From Deltaproteobacteria bacterium (lineage in GTDB: Bacteria; Myxococcota; JADLHZ01), in contig JADLHZ010000106.1 of the NCBI GenBank assembly GCA_020848545.1, forward strand, positions 1 through 50,832: a stretch of 50,832 bases of DNA. The letters are read 5' to 3'. Position numbers and translations under genes: made by a program. The notes beneath the pieces were generated by a model. It was not told the DNA's origin and ran no database searches. It worked only from the letters and a program-made list of their open reading frames with translations. The number at the start of each line of letters is the position of its first letter. The first letter of the stretch is position 1. Shown piece after piece: positions 14,304 through 24,501 of this stretch.

Positions 14304-15409
14304 CGCACCATGTAGATCGGCGGCGACGCCCACTTGTTCGGAAACGGATCGGCTTGGTGCCGGCGCTCGATCTCGCGGTACGAGTAGTAGCCGCGCTCGG
14401 CGAACGCCGCGCAGCCGATGACGCCCACGTTGCGGCCGCCGCCGGTGCGCGCCGCGTACGAGTCGCGCACCGAGCCGAAGCGAAACGCGGCGACGTGATC
14501 GTCGCTCTGGCGGAAGCCCTCGACGTCGATGCTCGCGTAGCCGTCGAGCAAGTAGCCGCGCTTGCCGGTCGACGCCGAGCGGCCGTCGAGCACGTCGAGG
14601 CCGTCGACCGACAGCACGACCTCGAAGCGATCCGGCGTGTTGTTCTGCAAGCTGATGACGTAGCGCTGGCCGGCCTCGCCGATCGCGTGGGTGCGACCAT
14701 TGCTGTAGACCGCGGCCAGCGGCGAGCCGTATTCGTTGCGCAAGGTCATGGTCACGGCGCGGCCGAGCGCGAGGGCCGCGGCCCGGTTGTAGCCGACGTA
14801 GCCCGGGTCGTTTTGCGCCATGGCGTTCGCGCCCTGGCGATCGTTGTACCAAAGCGTGGCGCTGAACGTCGGCGCGCTCGACGCCCGCACGAACGGCACC
14901 TCGTCGACGTGCGAGTAGCGCGTCTCACCCCACGTGGTGCCGAGGCCGGGGCGCTCTTCTTGGACGGGCGGCGACGGGCGAACGGTCGAGGTGCTCGGCG
15001 GCGCTTGCTTGGCCAGCGCGCCGTAACCGCTGCGGTCGTCACCGGCGCCGGAGCCGCGGTTCGCTTCCGCTTTGTCGGCCTTCATCGCCGGCTCGGAGTC
15101 GCGCGCTTCCATCGCCCGCGGCGCCGGCGGATCATATTGAGGGGCGCTGTTCTGCGTGGATTTCTTGCCCTTGGTCTCCGCCCACTGCTGCCGCTCCGGC
15201 AGATCCGATGCCGTTCCCGGAGGCGGCGCCGCGTAGCGCGAACGGTCGTTCGGAATGCCGACCGGCGGCGGCGCGATGTCGTTCTCGACTTGCTCGTTCG
15301 AGTCGGTGGCGGGGACGGGCGGCGGCGGGTTCTTCGTGGCGGGGCTGCAGCAAAACGACAGGGCGAGCAGGAAGCTGAGACTCGCGGTCTTCGAGAAGGG
15401 GCGGATCAT
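14300..15409 (-). CDS. Lipoprotein with conserved uncharacterised C-terminal domain
   Basis: A 369-residue predicted lipoprotein or secreted protein: an N-terminal signal (residues 1-20, ending LALSFCCS), then about 150 residues of Pro/Ala/Ser-rich, probably disordered spacer. A folded domain at about 175-345 contains SVDGLDVLDGRSASTGKRGY, VAAFRFGSVRDSYAAR and NVGVIGCAAF. I have seen this signature in uncharacterised proteobacterial proteins, but no function is known to me. It is divergently oriented to the lipoprotein at 15553, with 143 bp between them for promoters. Confidence 0.75.
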   Translation of the reverse strand: MIRPFSKTASLSFLLALSFCCSPATKNPPPPVPATDSNEQVENDIAPPPVGIPNDRSRYAAPPPGTASDLPERQQWAETKGKKSTQNSAPQYDPPAPRAMEARDSEPAMKADKAEANRGSGAGDDRSGYGALAKQAPPSTSTVRPSPPVQEERPGLGTTWGETRYSHVDEVPFVRASSAPTFSATLWYNDRQGANAMAQNDPGYVGYNRAAALALGRAVTMTLRNEYGSPLAAVYSNGRTHAIGEAGQRYVISLQNNTPDRFEVVLSVDGLDVLDGRSASTGKRGYLLDGYASIDVEGFRQSDDHVAAFRFGSVRDSYAARTGGGRNVGVIGCAAFAERGYYSYREIERRHQADPFPNKWASPPIYMVR

Positions 15410-15552
15410 GGGTGCTCCTTTTTCCTAGGCTTTGCGGTGTTCGTCGGCCCACCCCGAAAAAATGGGAACGCTGTTGCTTTGCATGTGTGGAAATGCCAGA
15501 CACCCGCGCCCCGAGGCCGAAAAGGCGCGGGAAAACGCTGGGAAAGAACGTC

Positions 15553-16152
15553 ATGAAGAAGCTCGCCGTCCTCTCTATTTTGTTGTCTGCCTGCGGCCCC
15601 GCCGTCCCCACCCTCGACACCAAGGGCATCACGAACCCCAACGAAGCCGCCAAAGCCACCGCCCGAATCAACGACGCCATCGACGTCGTCGCCTTGTCGT
15701 CGCCGGCGCGGGAGTCGACCGCGACCTCCACCTTCACCCGCGACTGCAAGAAGGGCGGCACCAAGACGGGCACCGTCACTGGCAAGCTCGTCGGCTCGAC
15801 GACCGGCAGAAACGGCACCACCGTCCCGACCTACGACCTCGAGTTTCGCAACTGCCAGACCGACAGCGTCGAGCTCTACGGCACCGCGACCTGGAGCTAC
15901 GGCTATTCGAGCCTCGGTATCGGATCGGCGCGCCACGAGATCAAGCTGAGCGGCACCCTCGGCGTGAAGCTCGACAACGGCGCGTTGCAAACGAACGCGA
16001 CCTTCAAGGACCTGTCGATCGACGCGCAGCTCAGCCGCTCGGGAACGACCACGAACCGCGAGATCGAGATCAAGGGCTCGGTCGAGTTCGGCGGCAAGGT
16101 TTACACGCTCAAGCAGGAAGACTTCTCCGGTGCGTTCGCCGATCCAGAGTGA
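15553..16152 (+). CDS. Small lipoprotein (family A, copy 1)
   Basis: A 199-residue predicted lipoprotein: MKK start, short signal, lipobox LLSAC. The mature part begins with a helix (EAAKATARINDAID). A beta-rich region follows with two Cys (DCKKGG and FRNCQT), which could form a disulfide, and strands like KLSGTLGVKL. It shares this plan with the lipoprotein at 17557, so the two look like paralogues. I chose ATG 15553, which has GGAAAG upstream and the signal peptide in place; the frame is open further upstream, but that part is not protein-like. Function unknown. Confidence 0.75.
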   Translation: MKKLAVLSILLSACGPAVPTLDTKGITNPNEAAKATARINDAIDVVALSSPARESTATSTFTRDCKKGGTKTGTVTGKLVGSTTGRNGTTVPTYDLEFRNCQTDSVELYGTATWSYGYSSLGIGSARHEIKLSGTLGVKLDNGALQTNATFKDLSIDAQLSRSGTTTNREIEIKGSVEFGGKVYTLKQEDFSGAFADPE

Positions 16153-16227
16153 TCGGGCTCACACGCGAGAAAATACGACAGAAATCCATCGCCACGCGGG
16201 TCGCTTTTCGCTAGACCGCTGTGCACG

Positions 16228-17319
16228 ATGACCTTCGTGCTCCTTGCCGCTCTCGGCCTTCTGCTCGCGTTGCTCCTCCGCTCCTTCGCCGGGCGGCGCT
16301 TTCGCCTGGAGACAAACGCCGACGCGATCTTCTTCGCGACCACGAGCGACGGCGCCCGGCTCGCCGTGCACCGCTACCTTCCGAGCGCGCCGCGAGCGGG
16401 CGAGCTGCCGGTGGTGCTCTGTCACGGCCTCGGCGCCAACCGCTTCAACCTCGACTTCGACGAGCGCTATTCGTTCGCGCGTTACTTGCGCGGCCGCGGC
16501 TACGACGTGTTCGTGATGGAGCTGCGCGGCGCCGGCCTCAGCCACGGCGGCGGCCCGCGCTCGCACACCTTCGACGATCACGTCGAGCGCGACATGCCGG
16601 CGGTGCTCGATCTCGTGCGCTCGCTGACGGGCGCCGAGAAGGTGAACTGGGTGGGCCACTCGCTCGGCGGCATCATCGCCTACGCTGCGCTCGCGACGGC
16701 GCTGAAGGATCGCCTGCACGCGATCGCGACGCTCGGCTCGCCGGCCACCTTCGCGCACCAACGCTTCTTGCGCGTCATGGCGTTCTTTCATCCTTTGGTG
16801 CGCCCCTTCGTCGGCGTGGCGACCGCGCTGCCGGCGCGCCTCTTCGCGCCGTTCTTCGTGCGGCCGCTGGCACCCGTGTTTAGTCTGCTCGCCAACGGTC
16901 GAAACCTCGACGCCAGCGTGGCGCGGCGGGCGCTCTGGAACCTCGTCAGCGATGTCTCGCCCGGCGTCATCGCGCAGTTCGTCGGGTGGATCAAAAAGCG
17001 CAGCGCGCCGCACATCAGCGCGCAGCGGGAGCCCGATTCGCACTGGGCACACGTCGATCAGCCGATGCTGTTCATCGCCGGCCAAGCCGACTGGGCGTTG
17101 GCACCGCCGGCGGCCGTGCGGCATGCGTTCTACAAGTCGGCGAGCGCGCAAAAGGAGATCATCGTCCTCGCGAAGAAGAACGGCTTCTCCGCCGACTACG
17201 GCCACGGCGATCTCGTGCTCGGCGAGAACGCGCCGCAGGAAGTGTTCCCGCTGATCGAGCGCTTCTTATGGCAGCACCGGCGCTTGGAAGTCGCGAGCGA
17301 AACGCGCCGCGTCGCCTGA
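16228..17319 (+). CDS. Alpha/beta hydrolase, membrane-anchored
   Basis: A 363-residue alpha/beta-hydrolase-fold protein. An N-terminal hydrophobic segment (residues 2-20) suggests a membrane anchor. The oxyanion strand is VVLCHGLGANR, the nucleophile elbow is GHSLGG (Ser near 147), the acid is probably the Asp of GQADWAL, and the His lies in YGHGDLVLG. The large lid between the elbow and the acid is typical of lipases and esterases, with FHPLVRPFVG and similar hydrophobic helices. A lipase-like or polyester-hydrolase role is plausible but not shown. It lies between two paralogous small lipoprotein genes, in the same direction. Confidence 0.88.
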   Translation: MTFVLLAALGLLLALLLRSFAGRRFRLETNADAIFFATTSDGARLAVHRYLPSAPRAGELPVVLCHGLGANRFNLDFDERYSFARYLRGRGYDVFVMELRGAGLSHGGGPRSHTFDDHVERDMPAVLDLVRSLTGAEKVNWVGHSLGGIIAYAALATALKDRLHAIATLGSPATFAHQRFLRVMAFFHPLVRPFVGVATALPARLFAPFFVRPLAPVFSLLANGRNLDASVARRALWNLVSDVSPGVIAQFVGWIKKRSAPHISAQREPDSHWAHVDQPMLFIAGQADWALAPPAAVRHAFYKSASAQKEIIVLAKKNGFSADYGHGDLVLGENAPQEVFPLIERFLWQHRRLEVASETRRVA

Positions 17320-17415
17320 CTACCAGCCCATCCGCGCTTGATCTCGGCGGTGACCGCGGTCGCCGCGCGCGCGTAAAACGCCACGTTCGTGTGTTGGTCG
17401 CAGCAAAGGAAGTCG

Positions 17416-17445
17416 TTGCATCCAGCCTCCAGTATTGCGTATACT
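17416..17445 (+). promoter_or_regulatory. Sigma-70-type promoter of the lipoprotein at 17557
   Basis: TTGCAT (17416-17421) and TATACT (17440-17445) are 18 bp apart, close to consensus. The lipoprotein ATG is about 105 nt downstream of the expected start point, leaving an AT-rich leader (around 17450-17490). The surrounding DNA is markedly lower in GC than the genes. Confidence 0.65.
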
Positions 17446-17450
17446 ACGCA
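17436..17450. promoter_or_regulatory. Inverted repeat overlapping the -10: candidate operator
   Basis: TGCGTA-TAC-TACGCA is a perfect 6-bp inverted repeat that includes the -10 hexamer TATACT (17440-17445). A dimeric repressor bound here would block RNA polymerase. No regulator gene lies next to it, so the binding protein is unknown. Confidence 0.45.
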
Positions 17451-17556
17451 TTACAATCATAACACAGAATTTTCGAGTCGTTTCTTAGTTTTTGCGCCTG
17501 AGCTCGATTGCGGCTATCCATGGTGCGCTCAAATCGGGCTCACCAGAGGAGACAGC

Positions 17557-18216
17557 ATGAAGATTCGACTCATTTTCGGATTGTTTTTGGGCCTCATGAT
17601 CGCGTGCGGCCCGACCAAGGAGCAGCAGGCGCAGAAGCTCGCGCGCATCAACACGACGATGCAGCAGATGAACAGCGCGCTCGCGAGCGGAGCCCAAGGC
17701 GCATCGCGTGACGCGGGCGCCGGGACGTTGGCCGGCACCTGTCCGCAAGGCGGCACCTTCTCGGGCAGTTGGGCGGCGGCTGGCGCGCAGACCGCTCCAG
17801 GCACCGCCTCAGCGGCGATCACCTTCACCACGACCTTCACGAACTGCAAGGCCAATGGCAACACGCTCGACAACAGCAGCAACGGCATGAAGCCGCTCAC
17901 GTACACCGGCGCGGCCAGCGTCTCCGGCCTCACCGGGAGCACCGGAGGCACCGGAGGCCTCGGCAACTTGAACCTCTCGGGCAGCGTTGGCTGGGCGGCG
18001 ACCTACGACGGCGATCTGCAGGTGACGGGCAAGGAGTCGTTCAAGATGAAGGCGAGCGCCCTCAACATCACGACCGCGGTGTCGTTCTCGCTCGCCGGAG
18101 GCGCCGGGAGCGCCAAGTTGGAGACCGTGGTCGACGGCACCGCCGAGCTCGACGGATTGAGGACGACCTTCACGAAAGAGTCATTCAAGCTCGACGCCAG
18201 CATCGCCACTCCGTAA
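17557..18216 (+). CDS. Small lipoprotein (family A, copy 2)
   Basis: A 219-residue predicted lipoprotein with the signal peptide MKIRLIFGLFLGLMIAC (lipobox ending at Cys17). The start is fixed by AGAGGAG 5 nt upstream. The mature part has a helix with KLARINTTMQQMNSAL, then Gly/Ser/Thr-rich strands, a Cys pair (GTCPQGG and FTNCKA), and a Gly-rich loop (GLTGSTGGTGGLGN). The same helix, two-Cys, beta-strand order occurs in the lipoprotein at 15553. It has its own promoter with an inverted repeat over the -10. Function unknown; probably a beta-barrel-like or adhesive surface protein. Confidence 0.75.
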   Translation: MKIRLIFGLFLGLMIACGPTKEQQAQKLARINTTMQQMNSALASGAQGASRDAGAGTLAGTCPQGGTFSGSWAAAGAQTAPGTASAAITFTTTFTNCKANGNTLDNSSNGMKPLTYTGAASVSGLTGSTGGTGGLGNLNLSGSVGWAATYDGDLQVTGKESFKMKASALNITTAVSFSLAGGAGSAKLETVVDGTAELDGLRTTFTKESFKLDASIATP

Positions 18217-18221
18217 GCGGC

Positions 18222-18518
18222 TTACTTCGCGATCTCCCGATCACTCACGAAGCCGCACGCCGCGCGATCGCCCCGCCGCAACGCCCTGCACTGCGGATCG
18301 CAGGTCTTCAGAAACTGCGTGCAGCGATCGTTGTCACCCTTGTCGAACTTGATACGGCCGACGTCCGTCGTCACCTGCGTGCGGCACGACTGGCGCTGCA
18401 CCGGATCCTCTTCGCAGTCGCAGATGAGGTTCGCGAGGTTCTCGCACGGACCAGCGCACGATTGTGACAAAGCGCCGAGGCCGAGGGCGAGGCAGGAGAT
18501 GAGCACGAAGCGCGACAT
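18222..18518 (-). CDS. Small secreted Cys-rich protein
   Basis: A 98-residue protein with a signal peptide (MSRFVLISCLALGLGALSQS) followed by CAGPC, so it is a lipoprotein or periplasmic. The mature 75 residues hold nine cysteines (for example NLICDCEED, QSCRT, DRCTQFLKTCDPQC, AACGF), which suggests several disulfides. Length, charge and Cys spacing recall the small Cys-rich lipoproteins common in myxobacteria, but no function is known. It converges with the lipoprotein at 17557 and is divergent from the coiled-coil gene. Confidence 0.65.
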   Translation of the reverse strand: MSRFVLISCLALGLGALSQSCAGPCENLANLICDCEEDPVQRQSCRTQVTTDVGRIKFDKGDNDRCTQFLKTCDPQCRALRRGDRAACGFVSDREIAK

Positions 18519-18545
18519 GCGGCGGGGGCTAACAAATGTGGTAAC

Positions 18546-19715
18546 GTGGCCGCAAGTGTGAACACCGCTCCGCCTCAAGAAGCGCCGCCGGAGGGCTACG
18601 TCCTCACCGTCCTCGCGGAGCTCGCCGACCGCACCGAGCGCTACGCGACGAAGCTCCAAGATCGCTTGGACGCCGCGGCCGGCGTGCGCCAGAGCATCAC
18701 CGAGACGATGGACCGCTTGGTCGCCGCGCGCACCCGCCTGAAGCAAACGCGCGCCGACGTCTCGCAGCAGCTCTTGATTCGCGACAACGCCCACGGCCGC
18801 GCGTCGGAGGCGAACGCCATCATCGATCGCGCCACCCGCCGCATCGCCGAGCTGAACGCGATGATGGAGTACGGCATCGAAGACGAGCAGGTGTTCGCCG
18901 AGCTCGGCCGCGCCGGCAAAGCAAAAGAGGAGAAGACGGCCGAGCGCGACAAGTGGCGCCTGAAGGCCGACGAAGCGCAGAAGAAGGCCGACCAAGGCGA
19001 AGATCTGATGAAGGAGATCGCCGTCGAGGTCGAGTCGCGCGCGATCGAGATCAAGGCGCTCCAAAAAGATCTGCCAGACCCACACCTGTTCTCGTGGCTC
19101 GCGCTCGCGCACTTCGGCCGCGCCAACGCGAACTACTTGCTCTCACCAGATCCCAACAAGTTCGCGCGCATGGTCCGCAGCGGCGTCGCGTCGATCCGCA
19201 CGATGCATCAAGAATTGCGCGAAGGCCGCTATCGCTTGGATCGCTATGGCGATCTGCTCGCCGGCCGCCACGAAGCGACGGTGCAAGCGATCTTCGGCGC
19301 GGTCGCGATCGGCGACATGAAGCTGGCGCAAGAGGTCTTCTCGCTCGCCGCCGATCCCGGGATGTTCTTCCACCAGATCTTCAACGTGTTTCGCGTGTGG
19401 TCGCTCGGCGCGTTCCTGCTCGGCGACACGCCGGTCATCCAGCGCCTGATCCGCGACCACCGCTTCGAGAAGAAGCTGTGGGGCGGCTACGTGCGCTGCT
19501 TTCGCGCGATCGCCATGACTGGCAACGAGCGCGAGTTCAACGTGGGGCTGCAGCAGATCCTGAAGTTCGAGACGCGGCCGGACGATCTCGACCGCATCCC
19601 GGGCGTCTCGTTGATTCACTTGCCGGCGGTGGCGCTCTGCCGCCTGGCGCAACGGCGTCGCATCGCCATACATCTGAAGGACAGGCGCCTGCCGCCTGCG
19701 TTGATCAAATGGTGA
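18546..19715 (+). CDS. Coiled-coil protein with helical C-terminal domain
   Basis: A 389-residue cytoplasmic protein. Residues 25-185 are an almost uninterrupted coiled coil (ELADRTERYATKLQDRLDAA and later DKWRLKADEAQKKADQGEDL). Residues 190-389 are an all-helical domain (NKFARMVRSGVASIRTMHQE, FHQIFNVFRVWSLGAFLLGD, WGGYVRCFRAIAMTGN) that weakly recalls Imm49-type immunity proteins; I would not name it on that. Start is GTG 18546 or GTG 18558. Its stop overlaps the ATG of the GH1 lipoprotein gene (19709-19715), so the two are translationally coupled, which is odd for a cytoplasmic protein and a surface enzyme. Confidence 0.7.
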   Translation: MAASVNTAPPQEAPPEGYVLTVLAELADRTERYATKLQDRLDAAAGVRQSITETMDRLVAARTRLKQTRADVSQQLLIRDNAHGRASEANAIIDRATRRIAELNAMMEYGIEDEQVFAELGRAGKAKEEKTAERDKWRLKADEAQKKADQGEDLMKEIAVEVESRAIEIKALQKDLPDPHLFSWLALAHFGRANANYLLSPDPNKFARMVRSGVASIRTMHQELREGRYRLDRYGDLLAGRHEATVQAIFGAVAIGDMKLAQEVFSLAADPGMFFHQIFNVFRVWSLGAFLLGDTPVIQRLIRDHRFEKKLWGGYVRCFRAIAMTGNEREFNVGLQQILKFETRPDDLDRIPGVSLIHLPAVALCRLAQRRRIAIHLKDRRLPPALIKW

Positions 19716-21265
19716 GACTGCTCCTCTGCCTCGTGTTGCTCCTGAGCGGCTGCTTCGCCACCGTCGTTCGCGGCAAGAAAGACGTCTGCCGCGGCCACAC
19801 GCCGAACGACAACCCGCTCGTCACGCAGATGACGGCCGAGCTCATGGACGAGATCCGCGCCGAGCCCGACCGGCTGTTTCCGCCGCGCTTCGCGTTCGGC
19901 ACGGCGACCGCGCCGTATCAGATCGAGTCAGGCAACGCGGCGACGGATTGGGCCGCGTGGGAGAAGCTCGGCGCCATTCAGAACGGCGACCGCGCCGACG
20001 ACGGCCCGCAGCACGAGCGCCACTTCTCCGAAGACATCGCGCTGATGCGCGGCTTGCACCACGACACCTATCGCCTCGGCATCGAGTGGGGCCGCTTGTT
20101 CCCGACGAAGGAGCAGTTCCTGGCCGAGCCTCCGCAGCCGGACCCGGTGGCGTATCAATATTATAGAGATCTACTCACCGAGCTGCGCCAGAGCGGTATC
20201 GAGCCGATGGTGACCCTGCACCACTTCACGCTGCCGAGCTGGCTGGCGTCGCCACCGATCGCGTCGCCGGCCGGCGTGCTCGAAGAAGAGTACCCCGCGC
20301 TGCTCGCGCGCTTCGCCGCGTGGTCCGCCGACGCGTACGGCGACCTCGTCGACCTCTGGATCACGATCAACGAGCCCGGCGCCGTGGCGATCGGCGGTTA
20401 CATCGGCGGCGTCTTTCCGCCCGGCCACTTCCTCGCCTTCGACGAGTTCACGCTCTCGCACGAGCGCTTCGCCGACGCGCACGCGCAAGCCTACGACGAG
20501 CTGCGCGGCCATGATCGCACGGACGCGAGCGGCGACGGCGTAGCGGCGTTAATCTCGTTCGCGACGCACAACCGCTTGTGGCTGCCGATCGACGCGGGCT
20601 CCGCGAAGGACGTCCGCGGCGCCAAGCGCGTGCGCTACATCTCGAACCTCTTGCTGCTCGACGCCGCCGTGTGCGGGAACTTCGATCGCAACTTCGACGA
20701 GAAGCTCGACGAGCAAGATCGCGTCAACGATCCGCGGCTCAAGGCACGGCTCGATTTCATCGCGCTCAATTTCTACGGCACCGGCTGGGTGAGCGGCGCC
20801 GATCTCGAGCCCTTCCGCGGCATCCCGAACATCATCAACCCCGCGAGCGGCCGCGTGCATTCGGACTTCGGCTGGGACGTCGCACCGGAGACCTTGCTCC
20901 CTGTGCTCGACGAGCTGAAGCAGTATGAGCTGCCGATCTACATCACGGAGAACGGCATCGCCGACGCGATGGACACCCGCCGCCCGCGCTTCATCGTCGA
21001 TTCCTTGCTCGCGGTGTCGAGCGCCATCGCCCGCGGTCACGACGTGCGCGGCTATTACCACTGGTCGCTCATCGACAACTTCGAGTGGGCGTCCGGTTTC
21101 TGCCCGCGCTTCGGCCTCTTCGGCGTCGACCTCACGGATCCCAACCGCGCGCGTATCGAACGCGAAGGCGCGCGCGTGTTCCGCGAGATCGCCGCAGTGC
21201 GCAGCGTCCCTGATGCACTGCGTGATCGCTACGTGTATGGCGCTGAAGGTTTGCGCTGTAAGTGA
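19709..21265 (+). CDS. Glycoside hydrolase family 1 lipoprotein (beta-glucosidase-like)
   Basis: A 518-residue GH1 (TIM barrel) enzyme with an N-terminal signal peptide and lipobox LLLSGC (Cys near 15), so it should be lipid-anchored and act outside the cytoplasm; most bacterial GH1 enzymes are cytoplasmic. The barrel starts with FAFGTATAPYQIESG; the acid/base Glu is in TINEP and the nucleophile Glu in YITENG. NFYGTGWV and GYYHWSLIDNFEWASGF are the usual GH1 substrate-pocket segments. The motif set is complete, so it is probably active on beta-glucosides or similar sugars. Its start overlaps the stop of the coiled-coil gene. Confidence 0.92.
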   Translation: MVRLLLCLVLLLSGCFATVVRGKKDVCRGHTPNDNPLVTQMTAELMDEIRAEPDRLFPPRFAFGTATAPYQIESGNAATDWAAWEKLGAIQNGDRADDGPQHERHFSEDIALMRGLHHDTYRLGIEWGRLFPTKEQFLAEPPQPDPVAYQYYRDLLTELRQSGIEPMVTLHHFTLPSWLASPPIASPAGVLEEEYPALLARFAAWSADAYGDLVDLWITINEPGAVAIGGYIGGVFPPGHFLAFDEFTLSHERFADAHAQAYDELRGHDRTDASGDGVAALISFATHNRLWLPIDAGSAKDVRGAKRVRYISNLLLLDAAVCGNFDRNFDEKLDEQDRVNDPRLKARLDFIALNFYGTGWVSGADLEPFRGIPNIINPASGRVHSDFGWDVAPETLLPVLDELKQYELPIYITENGIADAMDTRRPRFIVDSLLAVSSAIARGHDVRGYYHWSLIDNFEWASGFCPRFGLFGVDLTDPNRARIEREGARVFREIAAVRSVPDALRDRYVYGAEGLRCK

Positions 21266-21331
21266 GCCCAAAAAGCGCGCCGAAAAGCGCGACTGAGAAG
21301 TAGTTTCTGGCATGTGGCGCCCAATGTGGGC

Positions 21332-22957
<1,626 letters not shown>

Positions 22958-23039
22958 TCTGCGCGTTTCCGCACATACAATTGTCCGGCTCGTTCCTTTG
23001 TCGTCACGCCGCGTGCGCGATCGATGCTAAGACGCGCGC

Positions 23040-24500
23040 GTGCGGCGTTCGCTCCCTCTGCTCTTCTCGCTCGCAGCGTGCGGTGCGCCGCTCGCGGAGC
23101 CACCGGCCGCGGCGCCGGAGATCTTCGCGCCGGCTGCGGTGGAGGTCGCGACACCGGATCCGCGGCCCGTTCCCGAAGCGCGCGTCGATCCCGTGGTGCC
23201 GCGAGCGCCGAGCGTGCCGCCCGCGAATCCTCCCCCGCTGGCCGGGACGCCGCCACCGCGCATGCCTTCGCCGCCGACCGCCGACGTCGCGCTCGGCGAT
23301 CGCGGCGAGGACGTCGGCCGCCTGCAGCTCTGGCTGAAGATCGCGACGGGCCGCCGCCTCGACGAAGACGGAAAGTTCGGCGGCAAAACGACCGAGCTTC
23401 TGAACGCGTATCAAACGAGCGCCGGCTTGCCGCTGAAGTCGGCGACTGATCCCACGCTGCGCACCTCGCTCGGCCAGGCCGTGGCGACGGCCGCCGAAGC
23501 GTTGCAACAGACGCATCCGCAAGCGCGCCTCGGGGTGCCGCCGCTCGAAGAGCTCGCCGCGAACCTCGCGAGCGTCGCGGTCGTGCCGGGCGAAGGCGAC
23601 AAGACCTGCTACTACGCCGCCGGCGATCGCACCGGCTTCTGCTTCGGTGACGGCGCCGAGAGCAGCGGTCTCACGCAAGGCTCACCAGCGCACATGGAGT
23701 GGATCGCGGGCGACGTGCTGAGCGCGTCCGAGATCCGCGTCATCGGCACGATCAGCCACAACGAAGGCCCGTTCGATGCCGTCAACTCGTACGACTCCGG
23801 CTACTACACGTGGGGAGCGTATCAATTGATCGGCGCGTATCGGACGTACCCGTATCAAGCGACGAGCGACGAGCTGGCGCAGGGCCTCGCGGTGCAGAAG
23901 GAGCTCGACGCGTTCTCGTTCAGCGAGCGCTTCCAACGTTACGGCGTCGACGTCGACTACGCGCTGACGGCTAACGGTGAGCTCGATCAGGCCTCGGTGC
24001 GCATCTCAATCGTGCGTGCGACGGGCGAGCGGCTCACCGGCGAGGACGTTTGGATCGCCGTCGGCACCGAAACGACGCTGAACCAAATCTTCATCAACGC
24101 CGGCCGCGACCTGCGCATTCAGCGCACGCACTTGCTCGGCGCCAAGGCGATCCACTTCGACGCGTTGGAGCTGCCGCTGCAGACGGGGCTGCCGAACGCG
24201 AGCGCGTTCTTCACGAGCGAGCGGCTCGTCGCGGGCTTTCTCGACATGGAGCTCAACCGCGGCCGCACCGGCGCGCGGACGACGTTTTGGGCGGCGGTGC
24301 AGGCGGCGGCGACGGCGTTCAACGTCTCAGCATCGGCGCCGGCGACGTGGCCGTCCGCGCAGCGCCGGGCGATCGAGCTGCGGATCTTCGACGAGGCGTT
24401 GGCGCGCGCGCCGACGCAGCGGTACCACGATCGCCTGGAGCGCGTGGGGAACAGTGTGTTCGTGTCCGATCTCGCCGGCAGCTTCGTTCCCGCGCCCTAA
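23040..24500 (+). CDS. Lipoprotein with peptidoglycan-binding domain
   Basis: A 486-residue predicted lipoprotein: signal peptide, lipobox LAAC near residue 14, then a Pro-rich spacer (20-75). Residues 82-140 form a PG_binding_1-like three-helix domain (LGDRGEDVGRLQLWLKIATG, then GKFGGKTTELLNAYQ). The rest (about 220-470) is a catalytic-looking domain with TISHNEGPFDAVNSYDSGYY and TWGAYQ, which recalls lysozyme-like folds where a Glu in a His-Asn-Glu-Gly setting is catalytic. I infer a peptidoglycan- or polysaccharide-cleaving enzyme, but do not know the family name. It starts at GTG 23040, 82 nt after the kinase gene, so co-transcription is possible. Confidence 0.75.
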   Translation: MRRSLPLLFSLAACGAPLAEPPAAAPEIFAPAAVEVATPDPRPVPEARVDPVVPRAPSVPPANPPPLAGTPPPRMPSPPTADVALGDRGEDVGRLQLWLKIATGRRLDEDGKFGGKTTELLNAYQTSAGLPLKSATDPTLRTSLGQAVATAAEALQQTHPQARLGVPPLEELAANLASVAVVPGEGDKTCYYAAGDRTGFCFGDGAESSGLTQGSPAHMEWIAGDVLSASEIRVIGTISHNEGPFDAVNSYDSGYYTWGAYQLIGAYRTYPYQATSDELAQGLAVQKELDAFSFSERFQRYGVDVDYALTANGELDQASVRISIVRATGERLTGEDVWIAVGTETTLNQIFINAGRDLRIQRTHLLGAKAIHFDALELPLQTGLPNASAFFTSERLVAGFLDMELNRGRTGARTTFWAAVQAAATAFNVSASAPATWPSAQRRAIELRIFDEALARAPTQRYHDRLERVGNSVFVSDLAGSFVPAP

Positions 24501-24501
24501 T

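Noticed and set aside
17196-17384. A 62-codon minus-strand frame (MAFYARAATAVTAEIKRGW...)
   Set aside because: Most of it is antisense to the alpha/beta hydrolase, and it lacks a ribosome-binding site. The first 20 residues look more protein-like than usual, perhaps a remnant, but there is not enough to support a gene.
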